A stretch of 64,000 bases of DNA from Acidimicrobiia bacterium (GTDB lineage: Bacteria; Actinomycetota; Acidimicrobiia; Acidimicrobiales; Poriferisodalaceae), in the NCBI GenBank assembly GCA_022822525.1, contig JAJEBN010000106.1, positions 18,736 through 82,735 on the forward strand, written 5' to 3'. Every line of letters starts with the position of its first letter. Position 1 is the first letter of the stretch. Below, in pieces: positions 41,684 to 49,637 of the stretch. A program made the translations under genes and the position numbers. The notes under the pieces were generated by a model, which did not search any database, was not told where the DNA came from, and saw only the letters and a program-made list of their open reading frames with translations.

Positions 41684-42328
41684 TCAGCCGCTGAGGTGCG
41701 TCGTCTCGTTGAACGACGTAAGTCTCGGCAGCGGTCCGCGGAATCCGATCCTGGTGATCTGTGCTTGGGACACGTGAAGATGCCACGAGATCTCGTCGGG
41801 GGTTCCCAGCGACCATCTGACTGCAGATTTGATCGGCGAGACGTGGGTGAACACGGCGACGTTGCGACCTGCGGCCACCGCGGCCAGCTCGTCGCAGGCT
41901 GCGCTGACGCGGTCGTTGAGCTGGGTCAGCGATTCGCCGCCGGGCGGCGCGAAGCCGGTATCGGCCCGCCAGCGCTGCCAGTCGGAGACCCGCACCTCCG
42001 AGATCGGGAGCCCGTCCCATTCGCCGTAGTCCAGCTCTGCCCAGCGCTCGTCGATCGAGATCTCCAGGCCCGTCAGTCCTGCTGTGGCCTGCGCCGTCTG
42101 GCGTGCCCGCAGCAACGGCGAGGAGATGATCAGGTCCGGCCGGTCATCGGATTCCCACAGCGCCGAGGCGATCTGATCGGCCTGCTGCGCACCGATCGCG
42201 TCCAGCTCATTGTCGACCCGACCCTGCAACAACCCCGCCGCGTTGGCACTCGTGCGCCCGTGGCGCACGAGAATCAGCATCGGCGCCCGTGGCGCACGAG
42301 AATCAGCATCGGCGCCCGTGGTCAGCAT
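41684..42328 (-). CDS. histidine phosphatase (phosphoglycerate-mutase-like) family protein
   Basis: 214 residues from ATG 42328, which overlaps the upstream stop (TGATG) and has GGGGA 7 nt before it. The conserved module starts at residue 17, L-I-L-V-R-H-G-R-T, with the phospho-His; catalytic partners include E in WAELDYGEWDG and His in FTHVSP. The substrate is unknown; relatives include phosphatases and acid-phosphatase domains of RNase HI fusions. ATG 42280 is the family-typical start, and ATG 42309 opens only a 12-codon frame. These starts lie in a 29-bp repeat. Confidence 0.85.
   Translation of the reverse strand: MLTTGADADSRAPRAPMLILVRHGRTSANAAGLLQGRVDNELDAIGAQQADQIASALWESDDRPDLIISSPLLRARQTAQATAGLTGLEISIDERWAELDYGEWDGLPISEVRVSDWQRWRADTGFAPPGGESLTQLNDRVSAACDELAAVAAGRNVAVFTHVSPIKSAVRWSLGTPDEISWHLHVSQAQITRIGFRGPLPRLTSFNETTHLSG
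42254..42328. repeat. 29-bp tandem repeat across the phosphatase start codon
   Basis: Two identical units (42254-42282, 42283-42311) and a shortened relative up to 42328. On the gene strand each begins ATGCTGA, giving ATGs at 42328, 42309 and 42280. The middle one reads M-L-I-L-V-R-H-G-R then stops, a copy of the protein's first residues. Confidence 0.9.
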
Positions 42329-42840
42329 CAGTTTTCCCCGTCCCGGCGCTGCTGAGGTGCCGCCGGGTAGCGCAAGCGCCCCGCACGCCAGAAGTCTGCC
42401 CGCCGGACAGGGTCCTGCGCGCATCCCGCAGAGCGCCACACCCACCAGCAGCCGGCGAGGCCTGCTAGTTCCATCGCGACGATCAACCACACCGGGCGGG
42501 ACGCGAGCGGCAGCGTCGTGGCGGCATCCACGCCCCCCAGGGGCCACCAGAACAAGTCGGGCTGCAGCCAAGCACCGTCGAATAGCTGATGCCAGCACAC
42601 CCCGATCGGCAGTGCCAGCCAGCGGCGCCGTGCCCGCCGGCGCCCCACGGTTGCGAGCATCACGGCAACCAGACCTGCTGCGGGCAGCAGCAGGGAGTGT
42701 GTGATCGGGGCCCCGCCGCTCGCCGCATAGAGAACATCGGGCAGCAATGCTCCGGCGACGACCAGGCGATGGTCGATGGCCGGGTCGCCGAACGACCATC
42801 GCATCGCCAGCAGGGCTGTCGCCACGAACCACAGGAGCAT
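42328..42840 (-). CDS. membrane protein, YdjM-like metal-dependent hydrolase superfamily (tentative)
   Basis: 170 residues, four or five membrane helices. D-H-R-L near the start, L-P-D-V-L-Y, P-I-T-H-S-L-L-L-P and W-H-Q-L-F-D form the His/Asp pattern of the YdjM/DUF457 membrane-hydrolase superfamily, in which these residues may bind metal. Physiological substrates are unknown. ATG 42840 precedes the first helix; the frame to 42966 lies within the neighbour. It is 34 bp after the zinc-ribbon gene, and its stop overlaps the phosphatase start. Confidence 0.65.
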   Translation of the reverse strand: MLLWFVATALLAMRWSFGDPAIDHRLVVAGALLPDVLYAASGGAPITHSLLLPAAGLVAVMLATVGRRRARRRWLALPIGVCWHQLFDGAWLQPDLFWWPLGGVDAATTLPLASRPVWLIVAMELAGLAGCWWVWRSAGCAQDPVRRADFWRAGRLRYPAAPQQRRDGEN

Positions 42841-42874
42841 CAGGACGGCTCTCGACGGAGCCGGGCCGCTGGAT

Positions 42875-43624
42875 TCAACGCACGAGCAAGGCGCCGCACT
42901 GAGGACACTCGGCCAGCTCGTCCGGATCGAGGCGACCGATGCGTTCGTGGTCGACCGCGGGGACATCCAGGTGGCACGCGCTGCAGTTCGCGCCGATCAG
43001 GCGGCCCACGACCGGCTCCCCACGAGCGCTGACGCGCCGCTGCTCGTACACCGAGATCAATTCTGCGTCGGCCGATGCGACCAGTGCCGTCCGCTCGCTG
43101 AGGACATCTTCTCGCTCTGCCTGCGCCTCGCCCTCGGCGGCAGCGATCGCGGCATCTACGTCGTGCCGCCGCGCCTCGGCTTCCGACTGACGGACTGCCA
43201 AGGAGTCGTGGTCGCGGCTCAAGGGCTCGAGCTGTTCCATCAGTTCGAGGATCTGGTCCTCGATCTCCATCTGACGCCGCCCGAGCGCCTCGGCTTCAGC
43301 AGTGAGCGCTTCGGCTTCTTTCGGCGAGGTCAGGTGACTCTCATAGAGGCGCTCGGAGTTCTGCGCACGCTTGGACTCGATGCCCGCGACTTCGTCCTCG
43401 TGCCGGCGCTGCTGCCGCTCCAAGTCCCCGATGCGGACATCGAGGGCTCTCGCCTCCGATGCCAGCGCTCTCAACTCCGCATCGATGCCAGCGCGAATCT
43501 CGCGTTCGGGCAGGTGGGCAACCCGGTGATCGATCTGTTCGAGCCGCACATCGAGATCTTGCAGTTGTGCGAGGATCCCGAGGCGGCTCGCCGGAGGCGC
43601 TGGCTCGGAGGCGTCTGATGTCAT
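42875..43624 (-). CDS. coiled-coil protein with C-terminal zinc ribbon (DUF164 type)
   Basis: 249 residues. A long coiled coil (about 15-185) built of L-E-Q/E-A-E heptads precedes a four-Cys ribbon, C-S-A-C and C-P-Q-C, near residues 214-241. Proteins of this plan occur widely in Actinomycetota, often near the gene for an RNase H/phosphatase fusion, as a phosphatase gene is here. A nucleic-acid or scaffold role has been proposed, but nothing is firm. It lies 33 bp after the penicillin-binding protein gene. Confidence 0.85.
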   Translation of the reverse strand: MTSDASEPAPPASRLGILAQLQDLDVRLEQIDHRVAHLPEREIRAGIDAELRALASEARALDVRIGDLERQQRRHEDEVAGIESKRAQNSERLYESHLTSPKEAEALTAEAEALGRRQMEIEDQILELMEQLEPLSRDHDSLAVRQSEAEARRHDVDAAIAAAEGEAQAEREDVLSERTALVASADAELISVYEQRRVSARGEPVVGRLIGANCSACHLDVPAVDHERIGRLDPDELAECPQCGALLVR

Positions 43625-43657
43625 CGCTTGGTGGTGAAGGAGGCAACGAGCCGGGGC

Positions 43658-45895
43658 TCAGGCCTGATTGTCATCGGTCTCGCCAACGCTAGAGGCTGCG
43701 TCGGCGGGCGAAGCCGTGGACCGGGCCGCGAGCTCGGTGGCGATCTGGGTGCAGCGGATCCACTCGAGGCGCGTCCCGGCGTCCGGTGCGGGCACCGCGA
43801 CCCTGCACAACGCGTCCGGCAGCGGCTCGAACACGTTGTCGGCACTCGGGCGGACCATGCTGCACGGCAGATCGAACCTGAGCGGCGGTTCCGACGGTGT
43901 CACGGTGACAGCAATGGTGCAGGTGTCCCCGGGAACGAACAGGTACTGGCTGGCGCGGGGCGGCGGAGGTGCCGGAGGGAAGTCCGCCAGCGGAGTGCTG
44001 TTCAATGCCTGACCCATGTAGGCAGACCAGACGCGGGCCGGGATCCAGCCCCCCGTCGCCCGCCGACCCTGGATCTCGCCCATCGGCACCTGCTCGTCGG
44101 GATGGCCCATCCACACTGCGGTCGACATGTGCGGCGTGAATCCCACGAACCACGCGTCATGAAAGGCCTGTGTCGTGCCGGTCTTGCCGGCTGATGGCTG
44201 CCCGCTGTCGAGCTGGGAACGCGTGCCAGTCCCGGATTCGACATTCTCCTCGAGCACTGCGGTGACCCAGTCGGACACCGATTCGGACACGATCCTGCGA
44301 CCGTGCGGCACATGCTCATAGATCACTTCGCCGAAGGTGTTCTCGATCCTGGTGACATAGAACGGCTCCATCCGGATGCCGCCGTTTGCGAAGGTGCCGT
44401 AGCCCACCGCTTGTTCGAGCGGCGTGACTTCTTGGGCACCCAACGAGATGGACGGGTAGGGCAAAAAACCGTCCTCTGCCGATCGGCCGATGAGGCGATT
44501 CGCCATCTCGGTGACCTCATCGAGACCGGTGACCAGGCCGAGCCGGACGAAGGCGCAATTGGAGCTGGCGGTTGCCTGGTCCTCGAGGGTGGCCAAGCGT
44601 CCGGGGCTGTTCGCGAAGTTGGACACCTCGTAGTCCTCGAGCGGCGGATTGGGAAACACGCACGGTCCCTGCCCGCTGATGGTGTCGAAGGGATAGAACT
44701 CAGCTCGCTCGATGGCGGCTGCGAGGACATAGGTCTTGAAGGACGATCCCGGCTGCCGGAGTCCCTGCGTTGCGAGGTTGAACTCGGAGTCGCTGAAGGC
44801 CGGCCCGCCGATGAAGGCCAGCACCGCTCCGGTCGTCGGGTCGACGCTGACGATGGAGACCTCGAACTCGCCGGTTCCCTCGGGCAGGACTTCGGTGACC
44901 GCGGCGCGCATCGCTTCCTGCAGGTCGGGGCGGAGCGTTGTCCACACACGCAGACCGCCGCCGAAGACCTGGCTGAAGCGGGCCTGGTACGTGTCGCCCA
45001 AGGCAGGGTTGGCCAGCAGCGCTTTGCGCACCTCGACCAGGAAGTAATCGCGGCGCAGGGCTACGTCGGTGCGCCGCGGCGACAGGTTGCGGGTCGGCAA
45101 CGGTCGGCGTTCGAATGCCGCCTGCTGGGACTCGGTGATGATGCCGGCATCGACCGCCTGCTGCAGCGACTGGCTGCGTCGCCGCGTCATTGTCGCGATG
45201 TTCTGGTCGAAGCCGTCGAAGAGGCCCGGGCTGCGGATGAGGCTCGCAAGGAAGGCCGCATCGCCGACGTCGAGCTCGGAGACTTCCTTGCCGAAATAGG
45301 TTTCTGCGCCGGCTTGCAGCCCGTAGGCCCCGTTGCCGAGATACATCTCGTTGACGTAGAACTCGAGAATCTCCTCCTTGGAGAATTCCTCCTCCAATCG
45401 CGCAGCGATGACGGCTTCGCGGATCTTACGGTTGAAGCTGCGCTCGTCGCCGACCACTCGCAGCTTCACGATCTGCTGGGTGATCGTGGAGCCGCCCGAG
45501 GTGATGCCGCCAGCGGACACGCCCGAGACCAAGGCCCGGGCCGTCGCGCGCAAGTCGACGCCGTTGTGCAGCCAGAACTTGGCGTCTTCGACGGCCACGA
45601 TCGTGGCCAGCACCTCGGGAGGCACTTGGTCGAGCGTGATGATCTCGCGATCGATGTCGTTGACCAGGATGCCGATCGGGTTGCCGGCCGAGTCGAACAC
45701 CTGCGTGCGCTGTGCTCCCGGACGCAGGTCGATCGTGACGTGGTCGCGGTCGCGTTCGACGGCGTCGAGCGTGCGAGCGATGTGCGGTGCTGAAGCGCGG
45801 GCGCCGAATGTGACGAGTGCTGCACAGACCGCGATCATCACGGCGAGCAGGGGCAGCCGAGCGAAACGGCGGATGACATCCACGTTGAACTGCAA
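43658..45895 (-). CDS. bifunctional class A penicillin-binding protein
   Basis: 745 residues. Cytoplasmic stub, one transmembrane helix (about 13-32), then the GT51 glycosyltransferase domain with catalytic Glu in VAVEDAKFW and GGSTITQQIVK, and the transpeptidase domain with S-S-F-K (RQPGSSFKTYV), S-S-N and G-K-T-G-T-T-Q. It polymerises and cross-links peptidoglycan. No PASTA domain follows; the C-terminus is a short Cys-containing extracellular tail. It is divergent from thiN; the 154-bp gap holds no recognised signal. Confidence 0.95.
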   Translation of the reverse strand: MQFNVDVIRRFARLPLLAVMIAVCAALVTFGARASAPHIARTLDAVERDRDHVTIDLRPGAQRTQVFDSAGNPIGILVNDIDREIITLDQVPPEVLATIVAVEDAKFWLHNGVDLRATARALVSGVSAGGITSGGSTITQQIVKLRVVGDERSFNRKIREAVIAARLEEEFSKEEILEFYVNEMYLGNGAYGLQAGAETYFGKEVSELDVGDAAFLASLIRSPGLFDGFDQNIATMTRRRSQSLQQAVDAGIITESQQAAFERRPLPTRNLSPRRTDVALRRDYFLVEVRKALLANPALGDTYQARFSQVFGGGLRVWTTLRPDLQEAMRAAVTEVLPEGTGEFEVSIVSVDPTTGAVLAFIGGPAFSDSEFNLATQGLRQPGSSFKTYVLAAAIERAEFYPFDTISGQGPCVFPNPPLEDYEVSNFANSPGRLATLEDQATASSNCAFVRLGLVTGLDEVTEMANRLIGRSAEDGFLPYPSISLGAQEVTPLEQAVGYGTFANGGIRMEPFYVTRIENTFGEVIYEHVPHGRRIVSESVSDWVTAVLEENVESGTGTRSQLDSGQPSAGKTGTTQAFHDAWFVGFTPHMSTAVWMGHPDEQVPMGEIQGRRATGGWIPARVWSAYMGQALNSTPLADFPPAPPPPRASQYLFVPGDTCTIAVTVTPSEPPLRFDLPCSMVRPSADNVFEPLPDALCRVAVPAPDAGTRLEWIRCTQIATELAARSTASPADAASSVGETDDNQA

Positions 45896-46049
45896 GGTAC
45901 CGGGGCCGACCCGGCACGGGCGTGCGCCCGCCAGGCGAGCGGCGGTGCCCTCTGGCCCCGCGATCCAGCAGGTCGAAACCGCTCAGGGCTGACCGCCGCC
46001 TGCCCGGCTATGGCGTCTGTGGCGCACCGGTCGAGGTCACACTGGTGCC

Positions 46050-46754
46050 ATGACGGAAGCCGTGTCGGCCGAGGCGCCCTGGAACCTGGCGCATCTGGAT
46101 GCCCGCTGCGTCTGGATCATTGATGGGGGTCCCAATGGCCCTCGACGGCTCCCGCCGGGCGAACCGTCGTGCGTCATCGCTGTCGATCGCGGACTGGCCC
46201 ACGCGTTGCGATTGGGCCTGCGGCCCCACGTGGTCGTGGGTGACTTCGACTCGGTCGATACCGGGGTGCTGGCCAGGACCCGTGCCCAATGGCCCGACAT
46301 CGTGGTCCGGCGTCACCCGCCCAACAAGGCGCACAGCGATCTGGATCTCGCGTTGAGCTTCGCTTGGGGCCTCGATCCCCAGCACATTGCCCTCGCGAGC
46401 GGTGCCGGGGGGCGCCTCGACCACTTGCTCACATCAGTGAGCCTGCTGGCGCGGCCCCCCTACGCGGCTCTCCCGCTCGTTGCCTATGTCGCGACGAGCG
46501 TGGTGCGCGCAGCCACAGCCGCGATGACCGTCGAGCTGACCGCCGACGACGGCAACCTGCTGACGCTGCTCGCAGTGGGCGGAACGGCGCACGTGCAGAC
46601 CGCCGGTCTGCGATGGAATCTCACGCCAGCGACGCCGCTGCGCAGCGCCGCATCGCTCGGGCTGAGCAACGAGTTCATCGGACCCGCCGCAGAGGTGCGC
46701 GTCGCCACGGGCACGGTTCTGGCGCTGCAGACACATGGCAAGCCGATTCCCTAG
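46050..46754 (+). CDS. thiamine pyrophosphokinase
   Basis: 234 residues. The nucleotide-binding region has VGDFDSVD, the catalytic acidic patch A-H-S-D-L-D-L-A-L aligns with the K-D-x-T-D-x-E-x-A motif, GAGGRLDHLLTS is the conserved G-G-R-x-D-H loop, and the C-terminal thiamine site has LGLSNEF. It makes thiamine diphosphate from thiamine and ATP. The usual Lys-Asp of the acidic patch is Lys-Ala-His, a small deviation. It overlaps the ThiB-like gene by 20 bp, so uptake and activation are co-expressed. Confidence 0.88.
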   Translation: MTEAVSAEAPWNLAHLDARCVWIIDGGPNGPRRLPPGEPSCVIAVDRGLAHALRLGLRPHVVVGDFDSVDTGVLARTRAQWPDIVVRRHPPNKAHSDLDLALSFAWGLDPQHIALASGAGGRLDHLLTSVSLLARPPYAALPLVAYVATSVVRAATAAMTVELTADDGNLLTLLAVGGTAHVQTAGLRWNLTPATPLRSAASLGLSNEFIGPAAEVRVATGTVLALQTHGKPIP

Positions 46755-47985
46755 GCGCCGGGCACCGGGCTCGCCGGGGGGCCGGTTGGTGCGCCGCCTC
46801 GCAGCGCTGGTGTGCGCTGGCGCGGTCGTCGCTGCGGCCTGCACAGATGCGAGCCAGGGTTCCGCCGCGGTGCGCGTCATCACCCATCGCGACTTCCACC
46901 TGCCCGCAGACGCACTCGGTGCATTCACCGAGACCACCGGCATCGAGGTCGTGATCTATCGCGAGGACACCCCTGACGACGTGATCGGGCTGCTCGAGCG
47001 CAGCCGTGCGCACCCGGTTGCCGATGTCGTGGTGGGCATCGACACGCTGGACTTGCTGCACGTCGTCGACAGCGGTCTGACGCAGCCCTACGTTCCGCTG
47101 GCGCCGGGACCGCTGATCGAAGGTCTCGCCGTCGAGGGTCACGCGCTGACGCCGGTCAGCTATATCGATGCCTGCCTGAACTACCTGCCGTCGTTCTACG
47201 TCGTGCCCGATCGTCCGATCGACGAGTTGCCTGACGTCGATGTCCTGCCGCCGCCGGTACCCCGTGGGCTCGATGCCCTCTACGACCCGGCGCACGCTGG
47301 CACCGCGGTGATCCCGGACGCCGCGACCAGCCGCATGGGCGTGTACTTGATGGTGGCACTGGAGCGTCTGCACCCCGAGCGCGCCGGCGCCGAAGCGACC
47401 CCGTGGCCTCAGGTCCTCGACCAGATGCTGCGATGGGGCATCGAGTTGGAGCCGAGCTGGGAGGTCTCGGTCTTCGAACGCTTCGCAGGCGGGGAGCCTC
47501 CGCCGCAGCGGCCGGTCAGCCAAGATGATCCTGACCCCGTCACGCTGTCGGATCTCGGCGGCCGCCTGCCGATGACGTGGGGCACCGCTGGACTCCCGAC
47601 GGTGTATGCCACCTATCAGCCGGGCTTGCCCGAAGCGCTCGACATTGCCGTGGTGACCGACGATTGCGTGCGTATCGGTTACTACGCCGGCGTTGTGGCC
47701 GGTGCCCCGAACGAGTCTCTCGGCGGGCGCTTGATCGACTTTATGGGAGAGCCGCTGTTCCAGTTCAGTGTGAGCGACCGTTTCGGTTCCCGGCCGGCGC
47801 GCAGCGACATCGTGAGCACGCCCGAATGGCGCGAGTTCGGCGTGTCAGTGATCCCCTACCGGCCCGATCCGACCTACGTCGGGGCCAACTGGAAGCAGTG
47901 GCAGCTCACTTGGAGCCAGGTGGTCCGGAACTTCGAGACCGGTCCCCCGCCGCCAGAGCCCGAGGTGACCGTCACGCTCCCCTGA
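46735..47985 (+). CDS. ThiB/TbpA-like thiamine ABC-transporter substrate-binding lipoprotein
   Basis: 416 residues. Twin-Arg-containing basic tail, hydrophobic stretch and lipobox V-A-A-A-C (Cys36) indicate lipid anchoring outside the membrane. The periplasmic-binding fold follows, starting V-R-V-I-T-H-R-D-F, with A-D-V-V-V-G-I-D-T, then P-V-S-Y-I-D-A-C-L-N-Y, and T-W-G-T-A-G-L-P-T, positions that match ThiB. The overlap with the pyrophosphokinase supports thiamine as ligand. No permease or ATPase gene is in the window, and the tail ends in a Pro-Glu run. Confidence 0.8.
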   Translation: MASRFPRRRAPGSPGGRLVRRLAALVCAGAVVAAACTDASQGSAAVRVITHRDFHLPADALGAFTETTGIEVVIYREDTPDDVIGLLERSRAHPVADVVVGIDTLDLLHVVDSGLTQPYVPLAPGPLIEGLAVEGHALTPVSYIDACLNYLPSFYVVPDRPIDELPDVDVLPPPVPRGLDALYDPAHAGTAVIPDAATSRMGVYLMVALERLHPERAGAEATPWPQVLDQMLRWGIELEPSWEVSVFERFAGGEPPPQRPVSQDDPDPVTLSDLGGRLPMTWGTAGLPTVYATYQPGLPEALDIAVVTDDCVRIGYYAGVVAGAPNESLGGRLIDFMGEPLFQFSVSDRFGSRPARSDIVSTPEWREFGVSVIPYRPDPTYVGANWKQWQLTWSQVVRNFETGPPPPEPEVTVTLP

Positions 47986-48066
47986 CGGCCCAGGGCTCAA
48001 TGCTCGGCCTAGCGGCCCAGGGCTGTCTTGTCGGGCTAACGCCCACGTGCCAATTGCTCGGCCTAG
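47986..48066. repeat. 27-bp degenerate tandem repeat between convergent genes
   Basis: Three units (47986-48012, 48013-48039, 48040-48066) share CGGCCCAGGGCT in the first two and TGCTCGGCCTAG at the ends of the first and third. The last unit contains the GH3 stop codon. Short self-complementary pieces such as GGCCTAGCGGCC could fold as a bidirectional terminator. Confidence 0.7.
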
Positions 48067-49637
48067 CGGCCGACAAGGGTCGGGTCGTACAGGGTGGTTC
48101 GGCCGAGGCCGTCACGCCCGACGAGGGTGCATGCGTAGACGCTCTTGGCGCGCAGGACGTTGGTTGCTGCGTCGTCGAGACGATCGATACCGAGGCGGTT
48201 CTCCGAGACGGCAGCCTCGATCTCGGCGAACGCAGCAGCGGCGTCGGTGAGATCGCCGACGAGCGCCAGGTCGGCTCCAGCCGTGATCGCCAGCAGCGCT
48301 GCCTCGCTCACCGACCAGCGGCTCCGAATGGCACCCATCACCAGCGAGTCGGTCACCACCAACCCGCTGTGGCCGAGCTCGTCTCGCAGCAGACCGCCGA
48401 TGGCCGCTGACGACAGCGACGCCGGCAAGCCGCCCGTCAATCCGGGGACATCGAGGTGCCCGACCATCACAGCTGCATCGGTGCTTCCCGCGACTGCTGC
48501 GAACGGGATCAGGTCGCGAGCACGCAGTTGCGCCAGGGGCGCCGTCGAGGCGAGGGCCTCGTGGGTATCGACGCTCGCTCCGCCGTGCCCGGGAAAGTGC
48601 TTCACGACCGGCACCACTCCTCCGGCGCTGAGACCTTCCACAGTCGCCATGCCGTACTCAGTCACGGTGGCAGGATCGTCACCGAATGACCGGTCGCCGA
48701 TGCCTTCGCCAGCCCCGACATCGACGACGGGCGCAAAGTTCATCGTGAAGCCGAGCTCGACCATCTTGCGAGCATGATCGGCTGCCTGCTCACTGACTTC
48801 GACCGATGATTTCTGCGTCTGGGACGCCGCCGGCGGCAGCCGCCCGATGACACCGGCGAGCCGCTGCACGCGGCCGCCCTCTTCGTCCACGGCGAAGATC
48901 AGCGGGATGCGGCCGGCGAAGTCCTGCAACTCCGCGATGCGGCGCCACACATGCTCCGTTACCGGACCCAGCAGCAGGATCCCGCCGATGCGGCGATCCC
49001 GTGCTTCCTCCACCGCGAAGCCCAGCGAGCGCTCGCTGAGCGCCGTCATGATGGTCTGGCCGATCCGTACGCCGACGGACAGTTCCGACGTGCACCAGCG
49101 GTCCACCTCGGTCCACCATGCTCCCGCCAGCAATTGTCGAATGGCGACACCTGACAGCCAGCCGGTAGGTCGCTCCTCGCCGGTCAGCACCGTCGGACCG
49201 GGATCGCCGACCGGGACCTCCGAGCCGTCCGCGAGCTGCAGCCACACCCCCAGGGCCCCGGGTGCACCCAGACGTGCGCCGGTGACGTTGGTGTGAATCT
49301 CGGGCGGTTCGCCGATGATCGGCAGGATGGTGGTGCCGATCGGCTCGATCGAGCCGTCGACGCCGATCACCCAATAGCCCACTCCGCCGGGACCGCTGAG
49401 CACCGCAGCGATGCGCGGCGCGTCGGATACCCCGTCAGCGGTGCCGCCTGCCGGTTGGGGGGCCACCGTGATCAGTGGGCCCGAATCGGAGTTCCCGGCG
49501 GACTGAGCGGCAGCAGGCGGCAGCATTGCCAGCCAACCAGCGATCCCCAGTGCGAGTGCGCCGATGAGCCAACGCGCTGAGCGCTTCCGCCCCGCCGCAG
49601 GCGGTCGCCGCCGCGCGCCCGTGCGGGATGCTCTCAC
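48063..49637 (-). CDS. secreted glycoside hydrolase family 3 (beta-N-acetylhexosaminidase type)
   Basis: 524 residues. A twin-Arg-rich tail and signal sequence ending near A-A-A-Q (about residue 45) precede an N-terminal region of about 120 residues, then the GH3 barrel: DEEGGRVQRL, KHFPGHGGASVDTHEAL with the catalytic His-Asp pair of NagZ-type enzymes, and the nucleophile Asp in VVTDSLVMGAI. GH3 NagZ enzymes release GlcNAc from muropeptides. The N-terminal extension is unusual. The C-terminus repeats T-L-V-G-R. It overlaps the NHL gene by 4 bp. Confidence 0.88.
   Translation of the reverse strand: MRASRTGARRRPPAAGRKRSARWLIGALALGIAGWLAMLPPAAAQSAGNSDSGPLITVAPQPAGGTADGVSDAPRIAAVLSGPGGVGYWVIGVDGSIEPIGTTILPIIGEPPEIHTNVTGARLGAPGALGVWLQLADGSEVPVGDPGPTVLTGEERPTGWLSGVAIRQLLAGAWWTEVDRWCTSELSVGVRIGQTIMTALSERSLGFAVEEARDRRIGGILLLGPVTEHVWRRIAELQDFAGRIPLIFAVDEEGGRVQRLAGVIGRLPPAASQTQKSSVEVSEQAADHARKMVELGFTMNFAPVVDVGAGEGIGDRSFGDDPATVTEYGMATVEGLSAGGVVPVVKHFPGHGGASVDTHEALASTAPLAQLRARDLIPFAAVAGSTDAAVMVGHLDVPGLTGGLPASLSSAAIGGLLRDELGHSGLVVTDSLVMGAIRSRWSVSEAALLAITAGADLALVGDLTDAAAAFAEIEAAVSENRLGIDRLDDAATNVLRAKSVYACTLVGRDGLGRTTLYDPTLVGR

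Noticed and set aside
45896..46050. TPP riboswitch upstream of the thiamine pyrophosphokinase gene
   Set aside because: The gap has no recognisable CTGAGA core or matching P2/P4 pieces, and it is shared with a divergent promoter. Only a covariance search could rescue it.
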